A DNA stretch of 64,000 bases from Marinosulfonomonas sp. Its GTDB lineage: Bacteria > Pseudomonadota > Alphaproteobacteria > Rhodobacterales > Rhodobacteraceae. The stretch is taken from NCBI GenBank assembly GCA_015488685.1, contig WFNH01000089.1:1-64000 (forward strand), given 5' to 3'. The position numbers and the translations under genes were made by a program. The notes under the pieces are model-generated. The model was not told the origin of the DNA, did no database searches, and was given only the letters and a program-made list of their open reading frames with translations. Shown here piece after piece: positions 62,101-64,000 of this stretch; positions within the stretch are counted from its first letter, which is position 1; the number at the start of each line of letters is the position of its first letter.

Positions 62101-63043
62101 CGGAAACCGACCAGGGCATTCCCGTGCCGTCATCGCCCGCCTGTTCGACCTTGGGCTGCACATCGCAACTGCCACAGCGCAGATCATTGCCAAACCACGA
62201 CACCACCAGCGACACCGAACCGACATTGGGCATCTCCTCGCCCAGCGCCTCGACCGATATCACAAAATCCGTCTTGCCCGATGGCGTGTTCATATTCGCC
62301 GTGCGGTTCACGCCGAAACCGGCACTGTAATGCACAGGGGTCGTTGCCAGCCCGTATTCCCCCGTGCCAGGAATCAGCGCCACCGCCTGCACGGCCTGCG
62401 CAATATCCCCCTCGGCCACATCCTGCGCCGGACGCAGAACCTCAAAGGTAAACTGCGGGATCCGGTTGCCAAACTGCCCCAGCGGCAGATCCTCCAGCAC
62501 CACATAGGCAATGCCGCGATAGGCCGGCGCATTGCCCGCACCTTCAACCGCTTCAATCTTTGGGTCCGGCATCTGGTCTTCTGAGCCGGTATAAACCCGC
62601 AGGTTCAGATTGTCGCGCGGCACCTCTATCCCGTCGGCCCAAACACGCCCCACCCGCGTGATCACCCCTTCACACAGGGCAATCGCCAGATTTGCGGTGT
62701 AACTATAACTGGTGGTCTTGGGACCACTCGGCGCGCCCTTGCCCCCGCCACTCGTCGTGCTGACCTCTTGAAAGCGCGACGCCCAGATCACCTGACCGCC
62801 GATCCGCATCGCCCCATATACTTGCCCCACCGGCGCCCCCTCGGACGCACCGGTCAGGCGGAACCGGTCTACCTTGCCGGTTTCCACGATTTGCGAGCCA
62901 GCCCCCATGATCCGCTGGTCAATCACCCGCCCCAGCGTGGCCCCGATCGCGCGCCCGATCACCGCGCTGGACAGGCCGAAAACCGCACCACCAACCGATG
63001 CACCGGCAGCAAAGCCGATCGAAGATAAAACTATAGTCGCCAT
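59132..63043 (-). CDS. GTA host-specificity/tail protein (orfg15 type)
   Basis: The 1303-residue protein matches the last and largest structural gene of the Rhodobacter-type GTA. A small-residue-rich N-terminus (IGFAAGASVGGAVFGLSSAVIG) precedes a TIM-barrel-like glycosidase domain (about residues 430-750; FIGIDNYMPLSDWREG, KPVWFTELGCAAVDKATNEP). A phage-tail central-spike-like C-terminal half follows. It should form the tail tip or receptor-binding part. The ATG at 63043 overlaps the NlpC gene's stop (TGATG); the longer frame is spurious. Confidence 0.9.
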   Translation of the reverse strand: MATIVLSSIGFAAGASVGGAVFGLSSAVIGRAIGATLGRVIDQRIMGAGSQIVETGKVDRFRLTGASEGAPVGQVYGAMRIGGQVIWASRFQEVSTTSGGGKGAPSGPKTTSYSYTANLAIALCEGVITRVGRVWADGIEVPRDNLNLRVYTGSEDQMPDPKIEAVEGAGNAPAYRGIAYVVLEDLPLGQFGNRIPQFTFEVLRPAQDVAEGDIAQAVQAVALIPGTGEYGLATTPVHYSAGFGVNRTANMNTPSGKTDFVISVEALGEEMPNVGSVSLVVSWFGNDLRCGSCDVQPKVEQAGDDGTGMPWSVSGVSRGAAAVVPELDGRSVYGGTPTDQSVKEAIQHLAAQGKGVVFYPFVLMDQLSGNGLSDPYTGAADQPALPWRGRITLSVAPGQAGSPDGTAAVDSEVAAFFGTAAVGDFTATAGGVSYNGPAEWSYRRFVLHYAHLCAAAGGVEAFLIGSELRGLTQIRGAGGSFPVVQALRDLAADVRTILGAGVKISYAADWSEYFGYQPQDGSGDRLFHLDALWADANIDFIGIDNYMPLSDWREGYEHLDAGAGSIYNLDYLKSNIMGGEGYDWYYHSPEAREAQIRTPITDDEHGEPWIYRFKDIKSWWLSTHHERIGGVRQSTPTAWEAGSKPVWFTELGCAAVDKATNEPNKFVDPKSSESSLPRYSDGTRDELIQMQYLRAMHQFWNDPANNPVHDETDVQMVDMAHTHVWAWDARPFPYFPNHRELWADGDNYARGHWLNGRTAARSLASVVAEICERSGVTQYDVSRLFGYVRGYSVPAIDGARAALQPLMLAYGFDAVERDGVLIFRNRDGRETGVVPAEKLAMAAEADGLIEVTRAPVAEVAGRIRLNFVEATGDYEVRAVEVVFPDEATFSVSQSELPLALTGAEGRAVVERWLAESRVARDGARFALPMSELALGAGDVVRLPDGDGEALYRLDNVEQAGAQMIEAVRVEGGVYQPSEGTDEVPNLRPFTPAVPVYPLFLDLPLLRGDEVAHAPHLAVTATPWPGSVALYSSSTDSGYGLNKLIEASSVIGVTQTVMQAAQSGLKDHGAPLRVKIYGGDLASAPWEDVLNGANLAAIGDGSGDNWEVFQFAEAALVAEDTYDLSLRLRGQAGSDGIMPAEWPVGSQFVLLNGVPEQIDLALSERGLSRHYRIGPAARNYDDPSYLHMQAAFRGIGMRPYAPCHLRVSGTVGSDIAISWIRRTRVDGDSWEGVEVPLGETVERYLLRVKSGSMILREVFRSVPDWTYAAADQAADGVSAPFTVEVAQISDSFGPGPFETVEITA

Positions 63044-63483
63044 CAGGACCCCTCCTCGGGAAACGCAAATCGCGCCACAATGCGGCGCTGCCACGGGCGG
63101 CTCAGGGGGCTTTCAACCACCCCGTGACCCGTATAGGCATGAATAAAAGTCGGTTCAGGGCCAATGCGCCCCGCAATCCCCAGATGCTTGGCCACACCGC
63201 CTGCCCGCATCCTAAACAGCAGCAGATCGCCTACGGCCCGCCCCTGTTGTACCTCTAGATGCCGCAAGGCCGCCCGCCATAACCGCTCCTCGCCCTGTGG
63301 CTCGGACCAATCCGGCGTATAGGCAGGCACATCCTCGGGCTCAGCCCCATACAGCTCGCGCCACACACCGCGCAGTAGACCCAGGCAATCGGTGCCCGCC
63401 CCCCTGGTCGAGGCCTGATGCCGGTAAGGCGTGCCGATCCAGCCACGTGCGGCCTGAACCACCTGTTCGCCAATCACGCTCAT
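63043..63483 (-). CDS. GTA NlpC/P60 family peptidase (orfg14 type)
   Basis: The 146-residue protein has the NlpC/P60 catalytic pattern: Cys in AGTDCLGLLRGVW (about residue 33), His in AKHLGIAGRI (about 98) and a later polar residue in FIHAYTGHGV. In GTAs this cell-wall peptidase sits in the tail and helps open the recipient envelope. It is coupled to gene 13 (four-base overlap) and gene 15 (one-base overlap). Confidence 0.92.
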   Translation of the reverse strand: MSVIGEQVVQAARGWIGTPYRHQASTRGAGTDCLGLLRGVWRELYGAEPEDVPAYTPDWSEPQGEERLWRAALRHLEVQQGRAVGDLLLFRMRAGGVAKHLGIAGRIGPEPTFIHAYTGHGVVESPLSRPWQRRIVARFAFPEEGS

Positions 63484-64000
63484 CCCCCCAGACTCCCGCC
63501 ATCATTGACACCACCGCGTGTCGGATAACTCATCAACCAGTCCTCGCCGGGGATATCGGGGAACCCGCGATAGTTCAGGAAATTGTCGAACTTCAGACGG
63601 CAGGTTTCGGGGCGCTTGTCACAGCCTGCCTCGATCTTCACCAAATCACCCGTGACAATCGGCGCGCGGATACTCTCCCACAACTCGATCTCGCGACCTG
63701 CCCCGGTGATGCGGTCATTCTTGACCAAACCAACCAGCCCCTGCGCTTCGCCACTCATCACCGTAAAACGCCCGTATTCAAACCAGCGCACATCAAAACC
63801 GGCCAGATCGGCAAACCGGAACACCCGTGCCTCCTCGACCACCTCGACCGCCAGTTCCGCTACATACCCCGGCAGATCAAACCCGAACCGGCAATCCTTA
63901 TCGCCCAGCACCGCCGTGCAGGCCTTTTGATACACCCGCCCCTGCGGCTGGTTCAGCGCCTCGGTCAGCCCGCGCAATTCCGCCTGAAACGCCCCGCCGC
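63480..64000 (-). CDS. GTA DUF2163 / phage BR0599-family tail protein (orfg13 type, 3' part)
   Basis: The visible 173 residues are the C-terminal part; the frame is open to the right edge and continues outside. It contains LRGLTEALNQPQGRVYQKAC, DKDCRFGFDLPGYVAELAVEV and a cysteine-rich end (EAGCDKRPETCRLKFDNFLNYRGFPDIPG) typical of the DUF2163/BR0599 family. In GTAs this hub protein links the tail tube to the baseplate-like tip. The remaining upstream GTA genes should lie to the right. Confidence 0.88.
   Translation of the reverse strand, partial: GGAFQAELRGLTEALNQPQGRVYQKACTAVLGDKDCRFGFDLPGYVAELAVEVVEEARVFRFADLAGFDVRWFEYGRFTVMSGEAQGLVGLVKNDRITGAGREIELWESIRAPIVTGDLVKIEAGCDKRPETCRLKFDNFLNYRGFPDIPGEDWLMSYPTRGGVNDGGSLGG

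Noticed and set aside
59999-62584. Long plus-strand open frames opposite the GTA gene 15
   Set aside because: Arg/His/Pro-rich shadow translations without ribosome-binding sites or motifs; the minus-strand gene is coherent throughout.

Overview
The window reads as a chromosomal segment of an alphaproteobacterium of the Rhodobacteraceae (Roseobacter group). Supporting signs are three genes from the 3' end of a Rhodobacter-type gene transfer agent (GTA) cluster, a CckA hybrid kinase beside alaS and recA, a recA promoter with the alphaproteobacterial LexA box GTTC-N7-GTTC, the zeta-type F1-ATPase inhibitor, a lipoyl-bearing pyruvate dehydrogenase E1 beta, and a DsrC-like protein with a cysteine-free C-terminus. 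Most of the segment is GC-rich, densely packed housekeeping DNA. A few AT-richer accessory patches stand out.

Layout. 1-1263: purine genes purC-purS-purQ (minus strand, purQ cut by the window edge). 1450-6642: F1-ATPase zeta subunit, a homocysteine methyltransferase/corrinoid protein/DUF1638 operon, sufE, a lipoprotein and rnd. 6710-8346: purM-purN, followed by a CAT-anticodon tRNA that looks like tRNA-Ile2. 8578-14095: an accessory locus with a SARP/TPR regulator, a PAP2-fold protein carrying an arginine-serine dipeptide tract, a cytosolic-looking subtilase, and a divergent gene that resembles animal-type haem peroxidases but lacks the recognisable haem-ligand motifs. 14590-24127: DUF1330, alaS, recA, cckA, an RsmB-like methyltransferase and guaB. 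24219-30200: a LysR/monooxygenase pair, tandem periplasmic rhodaneses with a TDT transporter, two related exported proteins and a GNAT enzyme. 30329-34179: divergent katG and selO. 34180-35400: an AT-rich islet of orphan small genes and remnants. 35401-45013: transporters, a DsrC-like protein, Fur, enolase and envelope proteins. 45178-53795: anmK/tyrS, a broken outer-membrane protein gene, two cyclophilins, pgk, a class I aldolase and an FtsB-like protein. 53880-57545: pdhA-pdhB-pdhC. 57604-64000: cysE, a DksA/TraR protein, and the GTA tail end (NlpC peptidase, host-specificity protein, DUF2163 protein).

How it fits together. enolase, pgk, the aldolase and pdhABC cover lower glycolysis to acetyl-CoA. 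purQ/S/C/M/N and guaB cover purine synthesis. The methyltransferase/corrinoid pair suggests a split B12-dependent methionine synthase. In Rhodobacter the CckA-ChpT-CtrA phosphorelay influences GTA expression, so cckA and the GTA genes may be functionally linked.

The best candidate for an undescribed system is 8578-14095. It has a dedicated regulator, a PAP2/vanadium-haloperoxidase-fold protein, a complete subtilase triad and a pseudo-peroxidase, bounded by an unusually structured AT-rich intergenic region. All functional statements come from reading motifs by eye. No database search was run.
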